This document shows positions 37,474-50,128 of a stretch of DNA of 64,000 bases, in pieces. Under the pieces are notes generated by a model that saw only the letters and a list, made by a program, of their open reading frames with translations, was not told the DNA's origin and searched no databases. Location of the stretch: assembly GCA_005765155.1 (NCBI GenBank), contig VCCP01000003.1:2356001-2420000 (forward strand), written 5' to 3'. The translations under genes and the position numbers were made by a program. Position 1 is the first letter of the stretch. The number at the start of each line of letters is the position of its first letter. The stretch comes from Zelopaecilomyces penicillatus (Eukaryota > Ascomycota > Sordariomycetes > Hypocreales > Pseudodiploosporaceae).

Positions 37474-37668
37474 TATAATAGGATTAGGTATTTAAATATT
37501 TGATTATAATATATAACCTAAAAGATTCTTAATTATTAAAGCTTTAATAGCCTTTTATACCTAAAAGGTATAAAGGAAAAATAACTTATCTTAAATATAA
37601 GTCTTATTATTAATTAATTAATTAAAGCTATATAAGCCTGCCTAGCTATACCTAGAATTCCTTTTATA
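37474..37668 (+). repeat. 3' LTR of Gypsy-2
   Basis: 195 bp, less mutated than its partner (GGATTAGGTATTTAAATATT, CTATATAAGCCTGCCTAGCT). Preceded by the purine run and followed by CTATA. Confidence 0.85.
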
Positions 37669-37673
37669 CTATA

Positions 37674-38357
37674 ATTATAAAATAATCTATTACTCTTTTT
37701 AAGTTATATATATTTATTAATAATTAAAAGATATAAGGATTTATTATTTATTTTAGAAAAGGATATTTTTTAATTTAAATTTATTTATTATTTTAACATT
37801 TTCTTAATTATTTAATAATAATATTTATTATATAATATTTTATAAAAGAACTGAATTAAAATATTTTATATAATATATTTTAATTTTAAATTTTAAATTT
37901 ATAATATAAGGTTATTATATATATTTATAAAAAGAAATTATTAAATATTAAATTAATATTTATAATATTAAAAGTTTATATAATTAATTAATTAATTTAA
38001 ATTATTCTTTATATTATTATCTTATAATATTAAAATTATATTATAAAATTATATAAATAAATAATATAATATAAATATATTTCTTTTTTATATAATAAGC
38101 CTTTAATCTTAATAACGTTTTTTTAAGGCTATTATTAATTTTATATTAATAATAATATTATATAATACTCTTAAATATCTTTTTTTAATACTAAATTTTC
38201 TTAATAATTAAAAACCTATTTTTAGCTATATTAATAATATAATAATTATTAATATTTAATTTTATAATAGCTATTTAAATTACTCTTATATTATTTTTTT
38301 ATATTATTTTTTTATATTATTTTTAAAAGCTATTAAATTATCTTTTTATAAGGCTTT
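37674..38357. other. RIP-degraded AT-rich DNA between Gypsy-2 and Copia-2
   Basis: No motif, boundary or repeat partner was recognised. It is the host sequence into which both neighbours inserted. Confidence 0.55.
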
Positions 38358-38362
38358 AAATT

Positions 38363-38816
38363 TATTATAATTTTATAAAGATTAATTAAAGCTAATAATT
38401 AAGATAATAAAAAAAAGATATAATTATTATTTAAATAAAAGTCTATAAAAAAGAAAATAATTATAATTATATTTTTAATAAAAAAGAAAACAGTATTTAA
38501 TTAAAAATCTAGTATCTTTATATATTTAAAATATATTAAATTATTTTAAATTATTTTAAAACCTTAAATATAAAGAAAAAAAGTATCTTTAAAGATAAGC
38601 TTTTATCTTTTATTTTAGCTTAATTTAATAAATTAAACTATTTAAGTATTTTAAGTCTTATATTAGATTTATAATAGATAAAGCTATTATATAATAATAA
38701 ATTTAATTATAAGATAATAATAGATTAAATTATTAAGCTATAATAAATCTAGCTATTAATTTATACTAAATTAGGTTATTATATTATAAACCTATTTATT
38801 TTAATACTTTCTTTAA
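38363..38816 (-). repeat. 3' LTR of Copia-2
   Basis: 454 bp, nearly all A/T. Position next to the RNase H end of the interior makes it the 3' LTR on the minus strand. Confidence 0.8.
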
Positions 38817-39599
38817 TAGATTATATAATATATAACTAGCCTTTTTAAATAGTTTTTATAGATTTAATAGGCTTAAAAAGCCTTAATTAATCTATTAATA
38901 AATATAAGTTTAATTATAAGATAATTTATTTTATATAATTTATTAATTAATTCTTATTTAATATAATATAATTTTAATAAAATATATTTAATTTAAATAT
39001 ATTAATTAAGGTTTTTAATATTATTTATAAACATTATATTATCATAATATAGATTTATAAATTATTAAAAAAGGATTTTTAGCTTTATAAAAAGCTTAAA
39101 GAATTATTTTAGCTTTTTTATAATCTTTATTAAAATATTAGATTTAGTTTTTATAAGTTATCTTTTTATTTTTAATAAATAAATCTATTAACTAGTTTAA
39201 AGAAATATTTATAAATAGATTTATTTATAGTTTTATAGTCTTTAAAATTATTATTTAAATAATTAAATAATTAAAAAGCTAGTTAAATAATTTATATAAG
39301 ATCTATTATTTTATAAAGAATAATTAATTCTTTAAAACCTTTAAAATATTTTAAAATATTTTTAATTATATTATAATAATTAATATAATCTTATTATATA
39401 TATTAAAAAACTATCAAATTAAAAAGATTATATTAAGCTAAGAAAATAATATAATATATATTAAAGTCTTTATAATCTATATATAAATTTATTAATTAAT
39501 AAGCTTTAAAGCCTTTTCTATAGCTTTTTTTAATACTTTAGATTATAAAAAAATAATTATAAGAATTATATCTTATAATTAAAAAATATTAAAAAGTAT

Positions 39600-42500
39600 T
39601 ATTAATATATTAAGATTAATATAATTATAATTCTTTTTAATTTTATTATAATTAATTTAAATCTTTTAAAAAAGATTATAAAGCCTTTAATTTTTATTAT
39701 AAAGATCTTATTTAATAAATATTTTAATTTATTAATATAAATAATTATAAATATATTAATTTATAAATTAATAAAGATATTTATATTTAACATTAAGAAT
39801 ATATTTATTAATCTTATAATTATATTAATCTAGTTTTTATATTTAAATTAGATTCTTTATAAAGTATATAATATCTTTTAATTTAATAAATAAAAAAGAA
39901 AAAAAAATCCTTATCTTTTTTTTATATTATTATAATACTATTCTTTATTCTTTTATATATAATAAATATTATCTTTATATTTAATAAATAATAAAGAATT
40001 TATTTAATATATATAATATCTTTATATTTATTTAATTAAAATTAAATAATTAAGAATTAATAAAACTAATCTTAAATTTAAATTAATATATATTATATCT
40101 TTAATAAAATATAATTAATTGATTTTAATTTCTTTATTATAAAGATTGTTTTAAGGCTTATTAAATTTAGGATTTTATTAGCTTTTATAGAATTTTATCT
40201 TTTTATATCTTTTTAATAATTTTATAATTTATTATTATCTTAAAATATTATTATAATACCTTTACCTTTTTATTATATTATTAATAGTTATTAAGAATCT
40301 TATAATTCTATTATTATATATTCTTATTATTTTTATTATATAAATCTTATTTTTTTTTTCTTTTTTCTTTAAGCTATTTTAATAAATTAGATTTTTCTTA
40401 TTTTTCTCTTTTTAAAATTAAGAGTATTAATTATACTTTTATAATATTTAAGTATTTAATATCTTTAATATATTTTTATATAGTATTTTTTAATAAATTA
40501 TCCTTATTATTATCTTATTATTTATTTAACTAGTATTAGATAGCTAATAATACTATTATTATCTCTCTCTTTTTTATTATAAAGGGTATTATATTTTTAT
40601 AGCCCTTCTCTTTTATATAATTTAATCTAGATTTTATATATAAATACTAAAGAAAACGAACTTTAATATTCAAAATTAAAATCTATAATTTATTAATAGC
40701 TTAATTAATTATTATAATTATATATAAAAGCTTAACTTTAAATTATAAAAAGCCTTTTTTAATAAAATAATTTATTTTATAATAGAATTATAATTTAATT
40801 TAATTAATAATACTATTAAAAAATAGCCTTTAAAGATTTAAATATTTATAAAAAAAGAAAAACCTTTTAAAGTTTCTATAAAAATATTCCTAAATAATTA
40901 ATTATTTAAAAAAGCTTTTATAAAATTAATTTCATTAATTTCTTAATTATAATTTTTTTTTAAAATTAATAAAATCTATTAAATAAAAAGAATATTAATA
41001 ATTATAAAGATTTTAAAATAATCTTTTTTTTAATTTATATAAAACCCTTTATTATAAACCTAGCCTTATATTTTAAAGGCTGATTTTATATATTCTTTTT
41101 AAGCTTATTTTTAATTAATATACTTTAAAATAAGATTTATAATATATTTTATTCTTAATTTATAATAAATATTTATAAAATTATATCAAATTAAATAATA
41201 TTAAATAAAAATCTTTTTATTAATATTTAAATTATTTTATAAATTATAATAATTATAATAGTTATAATAATAGCTAAAGATTTTAAAAAAGCTTTCTAAC
41301 TTATTTAAAAGCTTTTAAATTAATTAAATCTTTTAATATAGCTTAATCTATTAAATATAATAAAATATTAAGCTCTTATAATTATCTTTTTAATTAAAAA
41401 AGGTATTAAAGATATAAGAATTATCTTTTAAAACTTAGCTTATAAAGCCTATTCCTTTTATAATATAAAGAAAAAGGATTTTAATTATTTATTAATAAAA
41501 GAATATATAAATAAAAATATATTTTTATTTAGAATAATTAATAATTTTATTAATTTTATTTTAAGGCTTAATTTAATATTTTATTAATACTTTTTAATAA
41601 AGATAATAATTTTATAATAAGCTTTAATAATTCTATAAATTATTAAATTTAATTTATTAATTATTAATATTAATTTTAACTTTTAAAAAAAAGCTTTAAA
41701 AGATTATAATTCTTATATATAATTCTTATATAATTATTAAACTAATTATAATAAATAAATAATAATTTAAAAATGTAATAATAATTATATATAGATTATA
41801 ATAAATTATAAATAATCTAAACTAATCTTTATAAAATATTTTAATAAGGTATTTTATTTATAAATATAATAATTAAATATATTAAAGTTTATTTTTTTAA
41901 TTATTAATAAGTTTTATAATAATATAAAGATTTCTTTTTTATTATTAAAATATAATTATAAAAAGTATTTTTTATAATAAGCTTTTAATCCTTTAAATAA
42001 ATCTTTTATAATATAAAAATAATAAAATCTTTTTTATTAAATAATAAAAGAACTTTTTAATAATAAGATTTTCTTTTTATTAAAATAAATCTTATAAAAA
42101 GCTTTATATAAAAATTTAATTTTACTTAAAAAATATTCTTTTTTATATTTTTTAATATTTTTAAAAGATTTAAAATTAAACTTTTAAAGGATTTATATAT
42201 TATTTTAGCTTATATATAAATTATATAAAGATATTAATATCTTTAAAATAATAAAATCTAATAAATTTATTAAAATTCTAATAATCTTATTTAATTATTA
42301 TAAACTAATTTAATTAAATTAAATATATTGAATTTTAATTAATTATAATAACTTTTAATAATTTAAATTAATTATAAATCTTTTTTTTTTTTTAAATAAT
42401 ACTTTTAAAGGATTTTAAATATAATATAATATCTTTTAATAAATCTTTTAATAAGGCTTTTAAAAAGCTTAAATCTTTAAAGCTTATTAATATATATAAG

Positions 42501-44573
42501 CTTATATTTATAAGGCTTTTTATTAACTTTAATAATTATTTAATTAATTTAAAAAGTTTAATAAGATCATTATATATATTAAAAAAGGATTTAAAATAAT
42601 TATAATAATAATTAAAAATCTTTATAAATTTAAATATAGATTTCTTTTTTTATTAAAAAAAGAAATTACTTTAATAAATTTAATAATTTATAATAGATTT
42701 ATTTAATTTATTATAAATAAACTTTTTATATAAATATATTATTAAAAATATAATATTTTATTTTATTTATTATATTTAATTTCATATTTAAAAGATATAA
42801 TATATTTAATTTTAAAATATAATAAATTCTTAATTTAAGGTTTATAAAAATATTAAATATTATAAATATAATTATATTAAATCCTTTAAATTAAATTAAA
42901 TAATTTTTAATTATTATAAATCTTAATTTCTTAAAATATATATTATAATTAATAAAAAAGATATTATTATTAATAATATAATATATTAAATTTATATTAT
43001 ATAATAATATATATTTTAGGTTAATATTATATATAATATTATAAGCTAATACTTTAAATTATATAGCTTTTAAATCTTTTATATTAGATTTAAAATTAAA
43101 GCTTTAAATATTAATTATAATATATTAATCTTTTATAAATAAATTATATATCTTTTAATATAATAAATATTTTATTAAATTTATTATTATAAATAATAAA
43201 TTTATTAGTTTTTTATTCTTTTAAAAGGATTTATAAGGCTATTATTTAATTAAATTATTTTTGTTTTAAAAAAAATCCTTAAAGAATTCTTTTAAAGGGT
43301 TTTTAAACTCTTTAATATTATAAAAGCTAGCTTTAATAATAAAAACATTTTATCTTATAATTCTTTTATTAAATTTATTATTAGAAATTATAAATTTAAG
43401 GCTTTTAATAAAATATTAAATATTATATAAATCTTAATATTATTCTTTTAATATTTAATATACTAAGAAAAAGTATTTTATATAGCTTTTAAATATTAAT
43501 TTATTAAATTAATAATTTATATAATAATTTATAAGCTTTTAAAGATATTTTAACTTAATTTATAAAGATTTATAGATATTATAAATAATTATTATATAAT
43601 AAAATAAATAAAATAGCTTATTAATTATTATTAAAGTTAATATTTATAATATATTTTTCTAGAAATTTAAATAATTCTAATATTTATAATTAAATAAATA
43701 AGGCTTAATATTATTAATTATAATTTTTAATATCTTTTAATTTAAAAGCTTTTAAAAAGATTTATATTTTCTTAAATAGTATTTTAAAAATTAAATCTTT
43801 TAATAAATTAATTAATTATATAAGCTATTATATAAGCTATTATATAAGCTATTATATAAGCTATTATATAATTAAATTTATAAAGGAATTTAAATATTTT
43901 TAATAATTAAAGTTATTATAAGATCCTTCTTTAATAATTAAAGCTATATTATAAATTATTTAATTAAAGTATTTTATCTATATAATTAAATCTAAAAATA
44001 TTAAATTTCTTTTAATACTTTATTTATTAATTTATTTATTTTTAATATTTTAATAAGCTATTATAATTAATAATTATAATAATTAAATAATAAAGAATAA
44101 CTTATAAAAATAAGCTTTAATATTTATAATAATATTATATAAGCTAAAAATATTAATTATAATAATATTATAAATAATTAAATCTTAATAAAAGCCTTAT
44201 TTTTTAATTAATTAATTAAAAGAATAAATAAATATATTTAAGATTTATAATATCTTTAATTAATTAATTAATTAATAAATTAATATAATCTTATATAAAG
44301 CTTTTATAAAGTTAATTTATAATTTAAATAATTAATTATATTTAATATAATTAATAAAACTATAATTTTATAATTTTATATTTTAAATTAATAATTTATA
44401 AATCTAAAAATAAATTATATTATAAATTATAAAGCTAATATTTAATTCTTATATATATAATATTTTAATATCTTTTAATAAACAAAAAAAAGAAAATCTA
44501 ATATAAAGAATTTAAATATAAAAAAAAAGAATCTTTTTATAATTATAAATTATTATCTTTTATATTTATAATT
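39600..44573 (-). pseudogene. Copia-2 gag-pol remnant
   Basis: Alignment to Copia-1 by eye is secure near both the RT catalytic region (about 39700-39790) and the 3' end, and becomes uncertain toward 44573. Expected order on the minus strand is gag, protease, integrase, RT and RNase H. No readable motif survives in most of it. Confidence 0.5.
43821..43868. repeat. 12-bp tandem repeat, four copies
   Basis: Four perfect copies of TAAGCTATTATA inside the Copia-2 interior. A small local expansion. Confidence 0.85.
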
Positions 44574-45015
44574 TATTATAGTTTTATAAAGATTAATTAA
44601 AATTAATAATTAAAATAATAAAAAAAGATATAATAATTATTAAAATAAAAATCTATAAAAAGCAAAATTATATTATTAATAAAAAAATAAGAGCTAAATA
44701 AAATTTTAATTATTTTATATATTTAAAAATATTTTAAAATTTAAAATAATATTTATTAAAGATTATTAAATATTTTAAATATTAAAAAAAAAGATTTTAA
44801 AAGATAAGCCTTTAATTTCTATTTTAATCTAGTCTAATAGATTAAGCTGCTTAAATACTTTAAATCTTATATCAGATCTTATAGCAGATAAAGCTATTAT
44901 ATAATAGCAGATCTGGCTATAAGATAAATACAGGTCAGACTATTAAGCTATAATAAGTCTAGCTATTAGATAATAACAGGTTAGGCTGTTATATTAAAAC
45001 CTAGTTATTTTAATT
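44574..45015 (-). repeat. 5' LTR of Copia-2, less decayed than its partner
   Basis: 442 bp. Between about 44820 and 45000 it keeps recognisable hairpin-type words (AGCAGATCTGGCTATA, ACAGGTTAGGCTGTTATA), whereas the left LTR has lost them to A/T. Confidence 0.8.
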
Positions 45016-45020
45016 AAGTT

Positions 45021-48000
45021 ATTTTTTAAAAGCGTTAACGGCTTTAATTTATCTTTTAAAAGCTTTAAATATAATAATTTAAAAGGCTTTATATTAATCT
45101 TATTAAAATGCTTATTATAATCCTTATTAAAATCTAAAAGCCTTAATTATAATATATTTAATTTATCAATTTTACTTATATTTAATATATTTAATATATT
45201 ATATAACTTTTTATAAATCCTTTAATAAAAAAATAATAAAGCCTTAATAAGAATTAAAAATAATAGATTTATTAAAGTAAATAATTATAAAGTTTAATAA
45301 AGCTATTATTATCTTTATAATAATTTAAAAAGAAATATAAAAATATAAGTATTAAATTATAATTAATTATTATATAAAAGATTAATTAATTATTTATAAT
45401 TATAATAAGAATTAATATATTAATAAATTATAAATAAATCTATTAAATTAATAATTATTTTTAATTCTTTAAAATAAGCCTTTTATATATATAATATATT
45501 ATTAATATTTAAAAAGATATAAAGTTATATTTAAAGCTTTAATAATATATTAAATATTAATTTTATATAAAATAGGATATATTATATATATAAAAAGCGT
45601 TCTTTATAATAAATTTAATTATTTTATAAATAATAATATTTATAATAATTATTAATAGCTTAATATAACATTTTAAGACGCTTTTTATTTATTTAATAAT
45701 AAATAAATCTTGTATAATAATATAGCTTTTATTATGTTATTTAATATAATAAAAAAGAATAAATTAAATCTATTCTTTAGATTTATTTTTAATATAAGAT
45801 TATATAATAATACCTTTTAAAGATTCTTAATATAAATAATATATTTAAAATAAATTACTTTTATTTTTATATAATATAAATTATAAAGATTATTAATTAA
45901 AAATTAATTATAAATTTTATTTAAGGCTTTATTAATAATAAATAATAAAAAGACTATAAATAAATTTATAAATAATTAAAGATATTATTAATTAAGGCTA
46001 AATTTATAATCTTAATTATTATTATTAATAATAAAAAAAATTATATTAAATTATATATTAAAAAACATTTCTCTTTAATATAATAATAATATTATATTTA
46101 TTTTAATTTATTATAATCTTAAAGTTTTATATTAATTAATTAATAATAATTATAACTATAATAAATAAAAGTTATTTAAATAAAGATAATTTATATTTTA
46201 AAAGAAAAGGATTTTAATAAAATATAAAAATAAATAATTTCTTATTTTAATTAATTATAAAGAAATATTATAAATTATATTAATTATAAATATATATCTT
46301 AATATAAATAATAAATAAAGTATTTTATTAATAATTATTATAATTTTAATTAAAGGATTAATAGCTTTATTAAAACTATATATAAAGATATTAAATCTTA
46401 TTTAATTATAAAATATAATAATCTTTTAAATCATTATAATATATTTGTTTAAATATTTAAGAAAAAGAATATAATTATAATTATAAAATAATTAAGATAA
46501 ATATTAGAAAAATATAAAAAGAAATTAATATAATATTTCTTAATTAAGCTTTTATTTATATCTTTTTTTTATATTTTCTTTATTTTCTTTTAAGCTTTAT
46601 TATATTATTATAATCTTTTAAAAGAAATCCTTTATTCTTATATATATAAGAATATTAATTTATATAATAATCTATATTATTTTATATATATTATATTTTT
46701 AGATAAATTATTATTAATTAATAGCTTTAAAATTAAATTATTAATTTAAATAATACCTTAAAAAGCTTTTAATATAATTAATATTTTATTTTAATTAAAT
46801 ATTATATACTTATATTTAATTCTTATATTTAAAATCTTTAATAATTCTTTTTTTAAATTTAAGATTCAAATTATATTATATCTTTTTATAACTAGTTATA
46901 TAATTTAAAAAAAGATAGATTTTTAAATCTTTATAAGTTTAATTATAATAATTATTTTATTATTCTCTTAAATATGAGAAAGTATATAAAGACTTAATTT
47001 TAATATTTATTAAGCCTTTTTATATATAAGTATTAAATTAATTATTTATAATAAAATTAATTTATTAAATTATTAATTATTTATAATAAAATTAATTTAT
47101 TAAATTATTTATTATAAGATTTATATTAATTAAAAATATAATATAAATAATATCTTAAAAGTAATAAATAAAAGAGATAAGCTTAATATAATATAATAAT
47201 AACTTTCTTATTATATAATTAAAAGAAATAAATAAATTAGTTTACTTAAATTAATATATAAGCTAGTTAAAATATAATATATTTAATAGAATTAATAAAG
47301 ATATATTTTTTAAATAAATAAATTTATTTTTATAATTATAAATAATTTAATTATATAGCCCTATATAAATATATTAATATTATATTATATTATTTAATCC
47401 TAAATATTTATATTAAAATTTAATACTATAAGATATTAATACAAAGAATATTTTAATATATAAGCTAATAATATTATAAATAATAAAAGACAATACTATA
47501 TATAATAAGATTTATTAAAATATTTATTTATTAATAAAATTAATTATATATAAAATATATATATAATATATATATATAATATATATAATTTATAAATTAA
47601 TTATATTTAAAATAAATAATAAATTATATTTAAAATTATATAATATTACTTTATTTATATCTTTATAATAAATATAAAATTAAATAAAAGTTATATATAT
47701 TAAAATATTAAAAAATATAAATAAATTAAATATTAAAATATAATATATTTAAAATACTTAAAATAAAAATATAAAACATATATTTTAATAAATATTATAT
47801 AATCTTTTTCTATATAATCTTTTTCTATAAAATTTTTTTCTATAAAATTTAATTATTTATAATAAATAATATAAGATTTTTATAAATATAAATTTTTAAA
47901 ATAAATTAAAATAAATTTCGTTAAAAAGCTTATTAATTTAATTCTTTTAATTAAATTTAATCTATTATATAATAATTATTCTTATCTTATATTATATTAT

Positions 48001-48130
48001 ATTAATATTAAAACACTATATATTTATTTTTATTTTTATTTTATTCATATTATATTAAATTATTTATATAATTTATTTAAAAAAATTAATATATTTATAT
48101 AATTATATAATAAATTCAATATTATTATGA
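45021..48130. other. RIP-degraded AT-rich relics left of the gene island
   Basis: No coding trace or element boundary was found. A 35-bp perfect-to-near-perfect duplication lies at 47041-47110 and ATATAT-rich runs at about 47555-47590. The AT-rich sequence stops abruptly at about 48130, nine bases from the stop codon of the next gene. Confidence 0.6.
47041..47110. repeat. 35-bp tandem duplication
   Basis: Two copies, 47041-47075 and 47076-47110, both starting ATTATTTATAATAAAATTAA and differing only at the end. Confidence 0.8.
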
Positions 48131-48138
48131 TATAAAAG

Positions 48139-50128
48139 CTATATCTTCGCCCTTGATGCTTTTATTAAATTATCTCTTTCATTAATAAGACTTAATGAAC
48201 AAGAGTTTCGATTTTCAATATTGTCCTCGCCCTCAATATCTGATTGCACCGAATGGTTGTATCCAGAATCCAGTTGTGGAACTTTACGCCCCTCGTGATG
48301 CTGTGGGCCAATTAGGTCTGAGGTATGATTACTAGCTTGACCATCTCTGGCATTAATCTTTGCATGCTTTTTTCCTTTTCTGCTTTTCGCTTTTGCCTTT
48401 TCCAATAATCGTTTGCGGTCCGCCACCTCCTGACGGTGCCGACGATCTTTTATCTCGTATTCTCGTATGAGAGCGCGAGGAGGTTCGCCAAATATTCGCT
48501 CATATTCACAGAACTCGCACATCCATATATCATTTGCCTTAGGTGTATGACTGTATAATTTTTCAGACGCAACATGGCGACGGTTGCGAGCAGCTAAATT
48601 GAGCTGTCGATGTAAACGTTGACGCGGGTTTCCCTCCAAGTTACTAGATTGACCACTCCCTGCTTTAGAGGAACGGGTATGGCTTCTGCTCACAGCATGT
48701 GTTGTTGGTGTGTTGCCGGATACTATAGGAGATGACGAGTTAGACTTAAGCCGGTGGCATGGCAGAATCTGAGTGGTATGTTGATGAAGAACTGCCGTTG
48801 GTGTGGGTAGTTTACCAGGCCATTTGATAGTGGCGCCTGGGGCTCGCGATTCACATGTGAACGTAAATTGAGCTGACGCAGGCATGTTCTTGTTTGTCGA
48901 TGTATTTCGTAGCAGAAGGCTAACGTTGTTTTGTTCTCGCGAGGATAGCCTCTCTGCGTTGGCTATCGCATCAGAAATAATGCCTGTTCGCTGCGGTACT
49001 ATTATATCCAAATACGATGGTCAGTTATGCGGAAGGGCTGTACATAAATCAAGAGCATCGACGTATTTGTTATGAAACTTGGGTCACAAAACTCCCAAAT
49101 GACTCCCCCGCGCTTATAAGAAAACCAAACTGTTTAGTTTCAACATAGACGGCGCAGCATTAATCCGTCATGCTGAGCCAAGCTTGCACGTGTACGGTTG
49201 GCGGAGTTGACAAATGACTGGGATAAGGAATGATTCAAGATAGAATTTGACCAAGTTTGTTTGCTTTGTCATTTGACATATAGGGCTTTTTAGAAAAATG
49301 TATTTGAAGAGCTAGAAACATACCTTTGGGTAGCCGCTGAGGACTTGATCTTGTCCGCCATAACCATGAGCTACTTGTATCCGGAAGAGTTTCCAAGGGA
49401 CTTCGTCCATGTCTGGGGAGACCCAGCCTACCCCTTCCAGATCCTGAGATGCCTTGATTGCCTGTAGCATACGAGTTTTTTTCTGTCCAGCCAGCTGAGA
49501 CTTGAACATTTGCGCCTCGATTTACCTGCCCTAACGACGACTGGACGCCGGCTGGAATTGAAAGAGAGCTGCCATCATGCGTCAGTGCATGGATTACATT
49601 GAGTGCAGAATCGCCAGCGGTTGGAATTTTGCGCTTCTTTTTATTGTTTGTATTCTCGAAGGAATCGTAACCGTCTACTGATGATGTTGTCGACAGCGGA
49701 GCCTTTGCATCAGGCCCTTGCCGTTGATCTGGTCGAGTTGAATGGCGAGTAAATCGATTGAGTATATCTGGCGGAGACCTTGGGGTTGGTGTGCTGCGTA
49801 TAAAAAACTCATTGTCCATCGCCTTCATTAGGCTTGAACCATTTCCCTTCAATAAAAGCCTTCGGCCAGGTTCACTACGGCGACCTTGTTGAAGTGGACT
49901 TGCCGGCTCGACGTTTTGAGTGCTACTCTCATCCTTCAGATTATACGAGGGGAAGCAGAAGAGGGAAATCGAATCATGGGTCGCCAGTGGATATGTGATT
50001 GAGTCTGCAGTCTCCCTAGACAACCTCTCCAGAAGCCTACGCCTCGGCAGTGGTCGAATGGGTCGATCTGGAAATAGCAATGATATGGTTTCTGGCGACA
50101 TTGCTCGTCTATGTGGTCTTTGCTTCAT
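48139..50128 (-). CDS. Conserved fungal protein of unknown function, multi-exon, island gene
   Basis: Start ATG at 50128-50126, stop TAG at 48141-48139. The N-terminal part reads SLLFPDRPIRPLPRRRLLER with SPSYN-like follow-up and, near residue 165, NNKKKRKIPTAGDS, a possible nuclear signal. The frame then shifts. Coding continues in a second frame (QKKTRML...WVSPDMDEVPWKL) to 49324, where a consensus donor AAG/GTATGT follows. The last exon probably starts at 48990 after ACCGCAG and reads RTGIISDAIANAERLSSREQ, NMPASAQFTFTCESR, IKWPGKL, then WMCEFCEYERIFGEPPRALI and the basic helix KRLLEKAKAKSRKGKK. The first shift fits an intron 49597-49516 (82 nt, GAG acceptor), one at 49525-49483 (43 nt), or a real frameshift. 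The total would be about 524-537 residues. From memory the WMCEFCEYE..FG.PP block recurs in uncharacterised Pezizomycotina proteins. Confidence 0.78.
48991..49323 (-). other. Probable long intron of the island gene
   Basis: Starts with GTATGT and ends, in matching phase 0, with TACCGCAG. It contains CTGAC near 49025 that could serve as a branch site. At 333 nt it is long for a filamentous ascomycete. No coding frame is visible within it, so the alternative is two adjacent genes, with the first ending at the TAG shortly after 49324. Confidence 0.5.

Larger units (their letters stand above)
30495..37668 (+). mobile_element. Gypsy-2: heavily RIP-degraded LTR retrotransposon
   Basis: LTRs 30495-30687 (193 bp) and 37474-37668 (195 bp), starting TATAATA(A/G)(A/G)AT and ending CCTTTTATA, with the perfect duplication CTATA at 30490-30494 and 37669-37673. 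The purine run AAAAAAGAAGATAAT precedes the right LTR. Plus-strand coding traces: reverse transcriptase ending in YLNNILGFF (about 33075-33105), EYIEYIKQVLKRL, FINLKKYYFY and FLGFILF; RNase H with INYQNLQSFI-like order (about 33500-33930); integrase from about 34190, with AFHSILSLN near 34830 (usual AFHPQTDG); and an integrase tail running into the 18-bp minisatellite at 35338. The remaining 1.6 kb before the 3' LTR is unassigned. Confidence 0.85.
38363..45015 (-). mobile_element. Copia-2: older, heavily RIP-degraded copy of the Copia-1 family, reversed
   Basis: LTRs 38363-38816 (454 bp) and 44574-45015 (442 bp) match the reverse complement of the Copia-1 LTR along their length. Examples are TATTATAATTTTATAAAG for the LTR end and, reversed, AACAGCCTAACCTGTTA and TAGCTAGACTTATTATAGCT. 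Flanks are AAATT (38358-38362) and AAGTT (45016-45020), a duplication differing by one G-to-A. On the minus strand the sequence next to 38816 matches the Copia-1 3' end (AAATTATCTTATAATTAA, AAGGCTTTTTAAGCCTATTA). The stretch near 39700-39790 matches the region just after the Copia-1 YIDD motif (TTATTAAATAAGATCTTTAT). The right LTR keeps clearly more G/C than the left. Confidence 0.85.

Noticed and set aside
38820..39350. Plus-strand translation first looked like a Copia integrase
   Set aside because: The LTR pair and the match to the Copia-1 3' end are on the minus strand. Very AT-rich sequence gives Ile/Tyr/Phe/Asn/Leu-rich peptides that resemble many motifs by chance.
1976..48130. Mitochondrial origin because of the high A+T
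   Set aside because: The sequence holds LTR retrotransposons with target duplications and RIP-type changes, and is continuous with nuclear-type spliced genes. No mitochondrial gene is seen.
48139..49011. Start of a separate 290-codon gene at 49011
   Set aside because: The codon there is TTG, not ATG. A phase-matched splice acceptor at 48991 fits continuation from the upstream exon better.
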